Part shown: positions 52,720 through 60,997 of the stretch, piece after piece | Position numbering within the stretch: position 1 is the first letter of the stretch | How the letters are laid out: the number at the start of each line of letters is the position of its first letter | Origin: Motilibacter peucedani | GTDB taxonomy: Bacteria; Actinomycetota; Actinomycetes; Motilibacterales; Motilibacteraceae | Direction: 5' to 3' | NCBI RefSeq assembly: GCF_003634695.1 | Contig: NZ_RBWV01000002.1 | Coordinates: 17,941 to 81,940 of the forward strand | DNA length: 64,000 nucleotides | Made by a program: the position numbers and the translations under genes | Notes under the pieces: model-generated | What the model saw: the letters and a program-made list of their open reading frames with translations, nothing else | The model's database searches: none | What the model was told of the DNA's origin: nothing

Positions 52720-54474
52720 ATGGAACGACGCAAGAGCCGCAGAAGCAACCCCCTGGCCCGACTGGGTGCGGGGATCCTCGCCGTCGCCTGCGCCGTCCCC
52801 CTGACCGTGGCCGCCTCCTCGGCCGCCTCCGCCGACGAGGCGGGCGCCGCGCTCACCGTCGGCCCGTCCGACGACCTGCTGGGGGCCCTGGACGCCGCCG
52901 CCGGCCACGGGGGCACCGTGACGCTCGCACCGGGCACGTACGACGCCGCCTGGCTCGACCGCTGGACGATGGACGACCTCGACCTCAGCGGCGTGACCCT
53001 GCGGGGCGCCTCCCGCGACGGCGTCGTCCTCCAGGGCCTGACCCTGAAGGGCGTGCACGGCCTCACCGTCACCAACCTGACGATGGTCAACAGCCCGCTC
53101 TCGCTGCAGAGCGTGGTCCGGGTGTCCGACGGCAGCTCCGACATCACGTTCGACGGCGTCACCATCGAGCCGCAGGTGCTCTCCGGGCTCGACATCTGGC
53201 GCGACACCGACTCGATCACGCTGCGCGGCAGCATCGTCGACGGCACGGGCGTCAACGGGCTCGCCGCGTCCAACGGCACGGCGCGCGCGGTGCGCATCAA
53301 CGGCGCGCCCTACGACCTCGACAGCTGGCCCACCAACATCTCCATCACCGGCAACGACCTCTACGGCGCCGGCTCCGACATCATCAACATCGCGGGCGCC
53401 AAGCACGTCGTCATCTCGGGCAACCGGATCCACGACCCGCAGAAGAACGCCGACCACAACGACGGCATCCAGTCCTTCGGCTCCGACGACCTCAAGATCG
53501 TCGGCAACCGCTTCTGGGCACCGGGCCCCAACGGCCCCGACCAGGCGATCATGCTCGGCCCGAACCGCTCCGTGAGCACGCTGCGGGTCAGCAACACCTA
53601 CATCGCCAACAACATCGTCTCGGCGTGGCGCGGCAGCGGCATCTCGGTCGTCAGCACCGACGGGACCCGCATCATCAACAACACCGTCGCGCCGACCGGT
53701 GAGCCGGGCGCGCGTGGCTCCAGCATCGCGATGTCGGGCAACTCCGGCCTGCAGATCGTCAACAACATCCTGTTCAAGGTCTTCGGCACTGGCGAGGTCG
53801 CGCGCCAGGACCACAACTGCCTCGTCGACGGCTACGCCAAGGGCGACACCGACACCGACGACCCGGGCTACGACGCGAGCAGCGACTTCGCGCTCGACGC
53901 CGACAGCGTCTGCCGCAACAACGCCGCCACCGACGTGGCGACCGCGACCGACATCTCGGGCCGCCAGCGCGACTCCCGTCCCGACCGCGGCGCCTGGGAG
54001 TACGCGGGTGACGCGGGCTCCGACGGCAGCAGCACGAGCCAGCAGGTGCGCGTCGACGACCTCGACCTGACCAGCGCCAGCAACGGCTGGGGCCCCGTCG
54101 AGGTCAAGGGCTCCAACGGCAGCCGCGGAGCGCACGACGGCGGGTCCCTGCGGGTCGACGGCACGACGTACCGCTCCGGCTTCGGCACCAACTCGGACTC
54201 CTCGATGAGCTTCGACCTGCCGGCGGGGTGCACGAAGCTCAGCGCCCGCGTCGGCGTCGACGACGAGGTGGGCCGCCGCGGCACCGTCACCTTCCAGGTG
54301 TGGGTCGACGGCGACAAGCGCTACCAGAGCGGGCTGGTCCAGGGCGGCGACCCTGCCCTGTCGCTGACGACCGACGTGTCGGGCGGGCGCTCGGTCACCC
54401 TGGTGACCACGTCGGCCGGCGACGGCATCGACTACGACCACGGCGACTGGCTGAACCCCACCCTCAGCTGCTGA
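52720..54474 (+). CDS. Secreted right-handed beta-helix protein with C-terminal NPCBM domain
   Basis: 584 residues. An Arg-rich signal peptide start (MERRKSRRS) leads to a hydrophobic core and a cleavage near ASADEAG (about residue 40). Residues 50-420 form a pectate-lyase-like parallel beta-helix with repeated short strands (GVTLRGASRDGVVLQGLTLK, ISGNRIHDPQ, IVGNRFWAPGPNG). Residues 445-584 are an NPCBM carbohydrate-binding domain (SNGWGPVEVKG, ARVGVDDEVGRRGTVTFQVW, YDHGDWLNP). Such helices are polysaccharide lyases, hydrolases or epimerases; no catalytic residues can be fixed. A paralogue is at 60998. CRP-type box upstream. Confidence 0.9.
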   Translation: MERRKSRRSNPLARLGAGILAVACAVPLTVAASSAASADEAGAALTVGPSDDLLGALDAAAGHGGTVTLAPGTYDAAWLDRWTMDDLDLSGVTLRGASRDGVVLQGLTLKGVHGLTVTNLTMVNSPLSLQSVVRVSDGSSDITFDGVTIEPQVLSGLDIWRDTDSITLRGSIVDGTGVNGLAASNGTARAVRINGAPYDLDSWPTNISITGNDLYGAGSDIINIAGAKHVVISGNRIHDPQKNADHNDGIQSFGSDDLKIVGNRFWAPGPNGPDQAIMLGPNRSVSTLRVSNTYIANNIVSAWRGSGISVVSTDGTRIINNTVAPTGEPGARGSSIAMSGNSGLQIVNNILFKVFGTGEVARQDHNCLVDGYAKGDTDTDDPGYDASSDFALDADSVCRNNAATDVATATDISGRQRDSRPDRGAWEYAGDAGSDGSSTSQQVRVDDLDLTSASNGWGPVEVKGSNGSRGAHDGGSLRVDGTTYRSGFGTNSDSSMSFDLPAGCTKLSARVGVDDEVGRRGTVTFQVWVDGDKRYQSGLVQGGDPALSLTTDVSGGRSVTLVTTSAGDGIDYDHGDWLNPTLSC

Positions 54475-56071
54475 CCCGCCGCTTGCGGTGGACGAGGTCC
54501 CCGGCCGCTGTCGCGAGCAGCGGCCGGGCGACCACCAGCAGCGTGGCGGCGTAGGCGACGGCCCCCGCGGCGATGACCGCCGCCAGCGCGACCCAGTCGG
54601 GCACCCGGTCCTCGGTGAGCTGGAGCACCAGCTCGGCCGCACCGGCCATGACGGCGGTGGCCGTGGCGATCGGCCAGAGGCCCTGGACCGTGCGCCAGAA
54701 GCTCATCTCGAGGATCTCGGCGATCTTCCACTGCGGCAGCGGCACCCACAGCGCCCCCACGACGGTGTAGGCGACCGCCATGCCGGTGATGCCGAACGGG
54801 ATGGCGCAGACGAAGCCCACCGTGAAGACGGCGAGGGCGATCGAGCCCAGCACGAGGTCGAGCTGCGGGCGGCCCACCGCCTGGAACACCGAGCCGGAGA
54901 GCCGGTTGACCGCCAGCCGCGGTCCCGACAGCGCGAGGATCTGCACCGTCGTGACGGCCGGGCTCCACGCGTCGCCCAGCAGCAGCGGGATCAGCAGGGG
55001 CGCCGACACCGAGATGCCGACCGAGGCGGGGAAGCACACCAGGCAGATCGCCTGCTGGCCGCGCAGGAAGCCCTCGCGCAGCAGGCGCACGTCGTCCTGC
55101 ACGCTCGAGAACGCGGGCATGGCCACGGTGGCGATGACGTCGGCCACGCGCTGGATCGGGTAGAGCATCACGCGGTACGCGGTGCTGTAGTAGCCGAGGT
55201 CCGTGGCCCCGAGGAACTTGCCGACCAGGAAGTTGTCGATCGAGGTCTGCAGGTAGTAGACGAGCTTGAACGCCGAGACCGAGGCCCCGAAGCCCATCAG
55301 GTCGCGCAGGGCGGCGCGGTCGAAGCCCGGCCGCCAGTCGACCAGCCCGAGCCGGCCCGCGATCACGCCGTAGGCGACCAGGACGATGGCCGACTCCCCC
55401 ACCGAGTAGGCGACCAGCGCCCAGACGCCGGCGCCCGCCACAGCGAGGCACACCGCGAGCGCGGCCGACCCGACGACGCCGATGCCGGCGCCGAGCGCGA
55501 ACTCGCGGAAGCGCAGCTCGCGGCGGATCATGTCGCGCGGGATGCCCAGCAGCCCCTTGAGCGGGAAGTTGACGCTGAGCACCACGAGCACGAGCGGGAG
55601 CCGCCGCTGGTCGAACAGCTCCCCCGCCGGCACGGCGAGCGCGCAGGTGGCGCCGGCCAGGAGCAAGCCGAAGGCGAAGGTGGCGCTGATGGCGGTGCGC
55701 ACGTGCGCCCGGGTCAGGTCGGTGCGCTGCACGAGCGCCGGCCCCAGGCCCAGGTCGGTGATCCAGCTGGCGGCGGCGGTCACCAGGAAGCCCAGGCTGA
55801 TGAGGCCGAACTCCGAGGGCGCGGTGAGCCGCGTGAGCACCACGGTGAGCGCGATGCGGAACACCTGCTGGAAGACCTGGTCGATCGCCGCCCACTGCAC
55901 CCCGCGGCGCACGTGGCCGCTGAAGTCGCCGGTGCCGGCCCCGGCCGGGCGCACGAGCCGCTCGGGCGGGGGCTCGGTCCAGTCGTCGCCGCCGGGGGCG
56001 AGCGCCTGCTCGGCCACCGCCGCGTCCCGTGCGTCCTGCTCGTCCTGTGCGTCGGTGCCGTGTCGGCTCAC
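54464..56071 (-). CDS. Lipid-linked oligosaccharide flippase, Wzx/MOP family
   Basis: 535 residues, about 14 transmembrane helices. Typical Wzx features: GVQWAAIDQVFQQVFRIALT at the start, RLTAPSEFGLISLGFLVTAA, DNFLVGKFLGATDLGYYSTA, and AVNRLSGSVFQAVGRPQLDL. It should flip a lipid-linked repeat unit across the membrane for polymerisation by the Wzy-like protein at 59341. GTG start at 56071 with GCAGGAGG 8 nt upstream (an ATG ten codons earlier is weaker). The polar N-terminal 45 residues are acidic. Overlaps the beta-helix gene by 11 bp tail to tail. Confidence 0.92.
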   Translation of the reverse strand: MSRHGTDAQDEQDARDAAVAEQALAPGGDDWTEPPPERLVRPAGAGTGDFSGHVRRGVQWAAIDQVFQQVFRIALTVVLTRLTAPSEFGLISLGFLVTAAASWITDLGLGPALVQRTDLTRAHVRTAISATFAFGLLLAGATCALAVPAGELFDQRRLPLVLVVLSVNFPLKGLLGIPRDMIRRELRFREFALGAGIGVVGSAALAVCLAVAGAGVWALVAYSVGESAIVLVAYGVIAGRLGLVDWRPGFDRAALRDLMGFGASVSAFKLVYYLQTSIDNFLVGKFLGATDLGYYSTAYRVMLYPIQRVADVIATVAMPAFSSVQDDVRLLREGFLRGQQAICLVCFPASVGISVSAPLLIPLLLGDAWSPAVTTVQILALSGPRLAVNRLSGSVFQAVGRPQLDLVLGSIALAVFTVGFVCAIPFGITGMAVAYTVVGALWVPLPQWKIAEILEMSFWRTVQGLWPIATATAVMAGAAELVLQLTEDRVPDWVALAAVIAAGAVAYAATLLVVARPLLATAAGDLVHRKRRVSS

Positions 56072-56259
56072 GCGGTGGTCCTCCTGCGTCCCGCGGGACA
56101 TCGGCGACCCGGCTCGTTGCTCGTTCGCTGCCAACGTACCGTGCCGGACGGGGTGCGGATTTCGCCAGGCGCGCCGCGTCTGGCACGATCGGCGCTGAAC
56201 TGTGCCGCACTGACGACGTCCTGCGGCGCTCGACGGGCTGCCCAGGAGGACGTCAGACG

Positions 56260-57402
56260 ATGGCACCGGATCCGCGCATCCGCCCGCTGCTCATGTGCGA
56301 GCGGGGCCTGCGCGGCGGTGCCCAGACCAGCACGGTCATGCTGGCCGAGGCCCTCACCCGCCGCGGCTACGACACCACCTTGACCTTCGGCTACCCCGGA
56401 CCGCTCGCTGACGACGCGCGGGCGCAGGGGGTCCGCCTGGTGCCGACGCCCTCCGAGGCCCTCCCGCGCGCGCTGCACGCGCGCATGGCGTGGCTGACGG
56501 CGTACGCAGCGATGGCCCGGCGCACGCCCGTGCACGTCAACTCGCTGCAGAGCCGCTGCGTCGCGGTCGGGCTCGCCGCGCGCCGGTTCGGCGTGCCCGT
56601 CATCGGCCACCTGCGCACGCCGGCCGAGCTCGACAACGCCGAGCGGCTGCACCGCGCCGGCGCCTACATCATCACCAACAGCAGCGCGACCGAGCGCGAG
56701 CTGCGCCGCCGCGGCGCCACCCGCGTGCGCTTCGTGCCCAACGGCCAGCAGCCCGACACGTTCGTGCCGGCGCGCACCCGGGCCGAGGTGCTCGCCGAGG
56801 CCGGGCTCGACCCCGAGGGCAGCGTGGCGATCGTCGTCGCCAACGTGTGGCCCCACAAGGCGCTCGACCTGCTGCTCCCCGGCCTGCTCGAGGCGATGGC
56901 CGCGAACCCCGGCCTCCAGCTGCTCCACGTGGGCGCCGTGCACATGGAGTCGATGTCCGGGCTCGCAGCCTCCCTGCGCTCCCTGGTCGACCAGGCCGGC
57001 ATGACCCGCCGGGTCGCCTGGATGGGCAGCCGCAGCGACATCGCCGACCTGACCGCCGCCGCCGACATGTGCCTGGTGCCCTCGCGCGGCGAGGGGACCG
57101 CCCGAGTGATCCTGGAGGGCTGGTCGCTCGAGAAGCCGGTGGTCGCCGCAGACGTCGACGGCCTCAACGACCTCGTCGACGACGGCGAGAACGGCCTGCT
57201 CGTCGACCTGCACGACACCGGGGCGACCGCGCGCGCGATCGAGTCGCTGGTGCGCGACCCGGCGCTCGCCCAGCGGCTGGCCAAGCAGGGCCACGAGGAC
57301 GTGACCACGCGCTACTCGCACGACGCCCACGTCGACCGGGTGCTCGAGGTCTACCGGGAGGTCACCGCACGGCGCAGCTTCGGGCGGCGGGCCGGCACGT
57401 AG
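56260..57402 (+). CDS. GT4-family glycosyltransferase
   Basis: 380 residues. MCERGLRGGAQTSTVMLAEA in domain 1 (GG-binding loop), VHVNSLQSRCVAVGL, then NVWPHKALDLLLPGLLEAMA and the donor-binding PSRGEGTARVILEGWSLEKP in domain 2. AGGAGGACGTCAGACG precedes the ATG. It lies opposite to the neighbouring genes, within the locus; its end overlaps the GT2 gene at 57351 by 52 bp. Donor and acceptor unknown. Confidence 0.9.
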   Translation: MAPDPRIRPLLMCERGLRGGAQTSTVMLAEALTRRGYDTTLTFGYPGPLADDARAQGVRLVPTPSEALPRALHARMAWLTAYAAMARRTPVHVNSLQSRCVAVGLAARRFGVPVIGHLRTPAELDNAERLHRAGAYIITNSSATERELRRRGATRVRFVPNGQQPDTFVPARTRAEVLAEAGLDPEGSVAIVVANVWPHKALDLLLPGLLEAMAANPGLQLLHVGAVHMESMSGLAASLRSLVDQAGMTRRVAWMGSRSDIADLTAAADMCLVPSRGEGTARVILEGWSLEKPVVAADVDGLNDLVDDGENGLLVDLHDTGATARAIESLVRDPALAQRLAKQGHEDVTTRYSHDAHVDRVLEVYREVTARRSFGRRAGT

Positions 57403-58382
57403 AACCACTCGGTCGCCGGCCACGAGACCGGGCGGGGAGCCAGGCCCACCGCGACCAGCCAGGCGGAGAGGAAGGCGCGCTGCTTCGCGCCCGCGCTGCG
57501 GTCGGCCAGCGTGGTGCGCAGCCCGGCGCGCAGGAGCCCCAGCCGCGTGTCGCTCGCGACCGGGTGGTGCGCACCGTCGGCGCGCAGCGAGGCGAGCCGG
57601 GCGCGGACGCTGGCGGGGTCGCCGAGGCCGAGGTCGGCGGCGACCGGCAGGCCCAGCTCCCGGGCCAGCGCGGTGACCGCGTCCTGGCGGGCGATGTCGT
57701 GGGTGACCCACAGGCGCAGCCGGTCGGCGGTGAGCGTGTCGGCGCGCCAGCCGTTGCTGCCGTGGATGCGGTAGGCGGTGAGCGGCTCGTCGACGGCCAC
57801 GACGTCGCCGAGCAGGCCGGCGAGCGCGATCAGGTAGGAGTCGGCCGAGATGCGGAACGACTCGGCCGGCATCGGCAGCAGCCGCTCGAGCACCCAGCGG
57901 GGGTAGGCGTTGCCGCTCATCGCCGGCGAGGAGTAGTAGCCGCTGCGCAGCACCTCCTCGCGCACGGAGCCGCTGGCCAGCGGGGTGCCGGCGCCCGGAC
58001 GGAGGTGGCCCAGCGGGGCGCCGTCCTCGTCGACCGCCTCGAGGCGCCAGTGCACCTTGGCGACCCCCTCGCCCATGGCCGTGACCGCCTTCGCGGCAGC
58101 CTCGGGGCGCAGCTCGTCGTCGGCGTCGAGCACGACGACGACCTCGCCCGTGCAGTGGAGGAAGCCTTCGTTGACGGCCGATCCCTGGCCGCCGTTGGGC
58201 TTGGTGACCACGGTGACCCGGTCGCCGTAGGAGCGGGCGACCTCGACCGAGCCGTCCTTGCTGCCGTCGTCGACCACGACGACCTCGACGTCGGGGTGGG
58301 TCTGCGCCAGCGCGCTGTCGATCGCGCGGCCGAGGAACCGCTCGTAGTCGTAGTTGTCGATCAGGACGCTGACGCGGGTCAT
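57351..58382 (-). CDS. GT2-family glycosyltransferase (paralogue 2 of a tandem pair)
   Basis: 343 residues. GT-A fold: RVSVLIDNYDYERFLGRAID, VVVVDDGSKDGSVEVARSYG, NGGQGSAVNEGFLHCTGEVV and the metal-binding VVVLDADDELRPEAA (DxD). The C-terminal 120 residues (SWLVAVGLAPRP ... TEWFYVPARRPKLRR) match the same part of the gene at 58379. The ATG overlaps the upstream stop (ATGA). Together the two could add two different sugars to the repeat unit. Confidence 0.93.
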   Translation of the reverse strand: MTRVSVLIDNYDYERFLGRAIDSALAQTHPDVEVVVVDDGSKDGSVEVARSYGDRVTVVTKPNGGQGSAVNEGFLHCTGEVVVVLDADDELRPEAAAKAVTAMGEGVAKVHWRLEAVDEDGAPLGHLRPGAGTPLASGSVREEVLRSGYYSSPAMSGNAYPRWVLERLLPMPAESFRISADSYLIALAGLLGDVVAVDEPLTAYRIHGSNGWRADTLTADRLRLWVTHDIARQDAVTALARELGLPVAADLGLGDPASVRARLASLRADGAHHPVASDTRLGLLRAGLRTTLADRSAGAKQRAFLSAWLVAVGLAPRPVSWPATEWFYVPARRPKLRRAVTSR

Positions 58383-59416
58383 CGGGGTCTCCGGGACGGA
58401 CGGCTGGCCGGGACGTAGAGCCAGGTGATGAGCGTGCGGGCGACGGGCAGCGGCGCGTAGCCGACGAGGACGAACCAGACGGCGAACGCGGCCTTGGTCC
58501 TCGGACCGGCCTCGGGCGAGGCGAGCATGCTGCGGACGCCCGCGAGGACGAGCCGGCTGCGCCTGTCGCCCGGCGCCGGGTGCGCGGCGCGGTCGAGCCG
58601 GAACGACGCGAGCCGTGAGCGCAGGCCCGACTGGTCGCGCATGCCCACGTCGGGCTCCATGTCGAGGCCCCGCACCGCGGCGGCCTTCTCGAGCTCGTCG
58701 TAGCGGGCCAGCTCGCGCTCGACGTGCCCGCCGATGGCGCGCGCGTCGATGCTCGAGCTCGCCCAGCCGTTGGCGCCGTGGCGCCGGTAGGCCCCGAGGC
58801 TGCGCTCGACCGCCACCACCGGCCCGACCAGCGCCGCGACGGCGGTGAGGTAGCCGTCAGCGGTGCGCCGGAAACGCTCCTCAGGGATCGGCAGGACCTC
58901 CTGCAGGGCGGCGCGGGAGTAGGCGTTGCCGCTCATCACCGGGGTGGTGTAGCGCCCGGTGCGCAGCAGGCTCTCGCGCACCTCGCCGGAGCCCAGGCGC
59001 GCCGCGGCCGGCGGGTTGGTGCGCCCGACCGGGGTGCCGTCGGCGTCGACCTCGTCGAGCCGCCAGTGGGCCTTCGCCGCGCCGGGCTGCCAGGCCGCCA
59101 CCAGCTCGGCCGCCGCCTCGGGGTAGAGCTCGTCGTCGGAGTCGAGGAACACGACGATGTCGCCGGTGCAGGCGTCGAAGCCGGCGTTGAGCGCCGAGGC
59201 CTGTCCCCCGTTGGCCTTCGCCACGAGCCGGATGCGGTCGCCGTACGCGGTGGCGACGGCCACCGACTCGTCGGTCGACCCGTCGTCGACGACGACCACC
59301 TCGACCCGCGGGTAGGTCTGCGCGAGGGCGCTGTCGATGCTCAGCCCGAGGAAGCGCGCGTAGTTGTAGTTGTCGATGACGATGCTGACGAGCGGACCGG
59401 TGTCGGTCGCGGCCAC
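58379..59416 (-). CDS. GT2-family glycosyltransferase (paralogue 1 of a tandem pair)
   Basis: 345 residues. LVSIVIDNYNYARFLGLSID, VVVVDDGSTDESVAVATAYG, NGGQASALNAGFDACTGDIV and IVVFLDSDDELYPEAAAELV (DxD) parallel the gene downstream block for block, including SGNAYSRAALQEVLPIPEER and the end ITWLYVPASRPSRRPR. The two arose by tandem duplication (seen directly). GTG start at 59416 with CGGAG at 8 nt; it lies inside the 3' end of the polymerase gene by 76 bp. Confidence 0.93.
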   Translation of the reverse strand: MAATDTGPLVSIVIDNYNYARFLGLSIDSALAQTYPRVEVVVVDDGSTDESVAVATAYGDRIRLVAKANGGQASALNAGFDACTGDIVVFLDSDDELYPEAAAELVAAWQPGAAKAHWRLDEVDADGTPVGRTNPPAAARLGSGEVRESLLRTGRYTTPVMSGNAYSRAALQEVLPIPEERFRRTADGYLTAVAALVGPVVAVERSLGAYRRHGANGWASSSIDARAIGGHVERELARYDELEKAAAVRGLDMEPDVGMRDQSGLRSRLASFRLDRAAHPAPGDRRSRLVLAGVRSMLASPEAGPRTKAAFAVWFVLVGYAPLPVARTLITWLYVPASRPSRRPR

Positions 59417-60840
59417 GAGGCGCTCCGGAGGGGTGTCGGGACGGCGAGCAGACCGGCGAGGACCCACAGCGCGTGGGGGAAGCCGTTGTTGACGAAGTAG
59501 GGGTTGCTGATGTCCATCACGATGGTGCCGAGCACGATCGCGCTCATCGCGTGGCCCAGCGCCGACTCCTCCGGGCGCACGGAGCCCTCCGCCCGGCGGG
59601 CACGGGTCCAGAGGAACAGGCACCAGAACGCGAACGCCGCGAGCAGCGGCACGCCGCCGCGCAGCAGCAGCGTGAGGTAGAGCGACTCGGTGAACTTCCA
59701 GTTGACCTCGGGCGGGATGCCCGGGCCGTAGCCCGCGAGCAGGTGCGGCTTGAGGGCCGGGCCGTACTGCGTGGTCCACACCTCGAGCCGGTAGGCCAGC
59801 GAGTGGGGCAGGAAGCCGCCCGAGCTGCCGCCGGTGGTGCCGACCGCCGGGCCCGAGAACTGGGTGCTCAGCCGAGTGACCAGCGTGGGGCCGAACGCGG
59901 CGGTGGCCACGGCGACGCTCGCGACGAGGACGCCGAGGAGCTGCACGACCCGGCCCTTGCGCACGCCGAGGACCACGGCCGCGAGCAGGGTGCCGATCAT
60001 CGCGATGATCGTGAGGGACGCCACGAGGCTGAGCAGGTTGGCCAGCACGACCCCCACGAGCAGGGGGGGCGGCAGGACCCGCTGGCCCGGCGTCAGCAGC
60101 AGCGCCACGCCGACGACGATGATGAGGAAGGCGTAGCCGGCGAGGTCGTGCCAGTGGGAGTAGAGCCCGGTCGCGCGTCCGGTGTAGGCGACGCCGGTCA
60201 GCGAGGACAGCAGCCGTCCCCCGGGACCGGGGCCCAGCTGCAGCAGCACCGTGCCGGTCACGACGAGCGAGGCCAGCAGCGTGCCCCGCAGCGCCCTGGT
60301 GCGCAGCTCGGGGGTCGGCAGTGTGATGCGCACGACGCGGTAGGCGAGGAAGAACTGCACGGGGCTGACGAGGGTGCTGATGTCGCCGGTCAGCGGTGCG
60401 CCGCGCCGCAGCAGCCCGGCGACGCCGAGCGCGACGGTGAGGACGACGTAGGCGAGCGCCACCCAGTCGAACACCCGCCAGCGCGCGTGCTCCTGGCGGC
60501 CGACCGTGAGCAGGACCAGCGCGCCGAGCCCGACGGCGACGACCTCGGAGACCTTGAAGCCGGGGACGAGCAGGCCGCGGCGCAGCCCCGGGGTCAGCGG
60601 GACGACCCAGGCCAGGACGAGGCCGGCGAGCGCGGGGCGGGCGACGACCGCGAGGGCGCCGAGCACCGCCACGACGGCGGCGAGCCCGGCGAGGGGGCCT
60701 AGGGTGGCGGCGGCGCCGACGACGGCGGCCGAGGCGACGCCGAGCGGGAGCAGGGCCCGGGGCCCGCAGACGGCGGCGAGCCCGGAGGTGGGCAGGCGCA
60801 CGGGGAAGGCGAACGGGCGCTCGAGGACCGGTGCGCTCAT
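59341..60840 (-). CDS. O-antigen ligase/polymerase-like membrane protein (Wzy/WaaL type)
   Basis: 499 residues, about 12 transmembrane segments. The large extracytoplasmic loop with LPHSLAYRLEVWTTQYGPAL, HLLAGYGPGIPPEVN and FTESLYLTLLLRGGV is typical of the Wzy_C/WaaL fold; the RxxxW and GxG motifs are in it. It should polymerise or ligate the flipped repeat unit. AAGGGGACGGCCACCG precedes the ATG at 60840. The C-terminal 30 residues after LLAVPTPLR are low-complexity and overlap the GT2 gene by 76 bp, so the true end may have shifted. Confidence 0.9.
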   Translation of the reverse strand: MSAPVLERPFAFPVRLPTSGLAAVCGPRALLPLGVASAAVVGAAATLGPLAGLAAVVAVLGALAVVARPALAGLVLAWVVPLTPGLRRGLLVPGFKVSEVVAVGLGALVLLTVGRQEHARWRVFDWVALAYVVLTVALGVAGLLRRGAPLTGDISTLVSPVQFFLAYRVVRITLPTPELRTRALRGTLLASLVVTGTVLLQLGPGPGGRLLSSLTGVAYTGRATGLYSHWHDLAGYAFLIIVVGVALLLTPGQRVLPPPLLVGVVLANLLSLVASLTIIAMIGTLLAAVVLGVRKGRVVQLLGVLVASVAVATAAFGPTLVTRLSTQFSGPAVGTTGGSSGGFLPHSLAYRLEVWTTQYGPALKPHLLAGYGPGIPPEVNWKFTESLYLTLLLRGGVPLLAAFAFWCLFLWTRARRAEGSVRPEESALGHAMSAIVLGTIVMDISNPYFVNNGFPHALWVLAGLLAVPTPLRSASWPRPTPVRSSASSSTTTTTRASSG

Positions 60841-60941
60841 CGGTGGCCGTCCCCTTCGTCGCGCGGACACGTGTCTCCGGCTGGGCGGAGAGTCTATGTC
60901 GCGCTCCGGTGCGCGGTCGTACCTCGACGCACAACGTACCA

Positions 60942-60973
60942 GGCCCGCACCGCCGTGGACGGCGGTGCGGGCC
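60942..60973 (-). terminator. Hairpin terminator after the large beta-helix gene
   Basis: GGCCCGCACCGCC (60942-60954) pairs perfectly with GGCGGTGCGGGCC (60961-60973); the stem can extend two more pairs (GT with AC) into the loop. It begins 25 bp past the stop of the leftward gene at 60998 and about 100 bp upstream of the polymerase start. Confidence 0.75.
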
Positions 60974-60997
60974 CGGGTGTGAGCAGGTCGACGGGTA

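Noticed and set aside
52508..52804. A 98-codon frame upstream of and overlapping the beta-helix start
   Set aside because: It runs through the predicted promoter/leader and into the signal-peptide region in another frame, with Arg/Ala/Pro bias and no convincing ribosome site.
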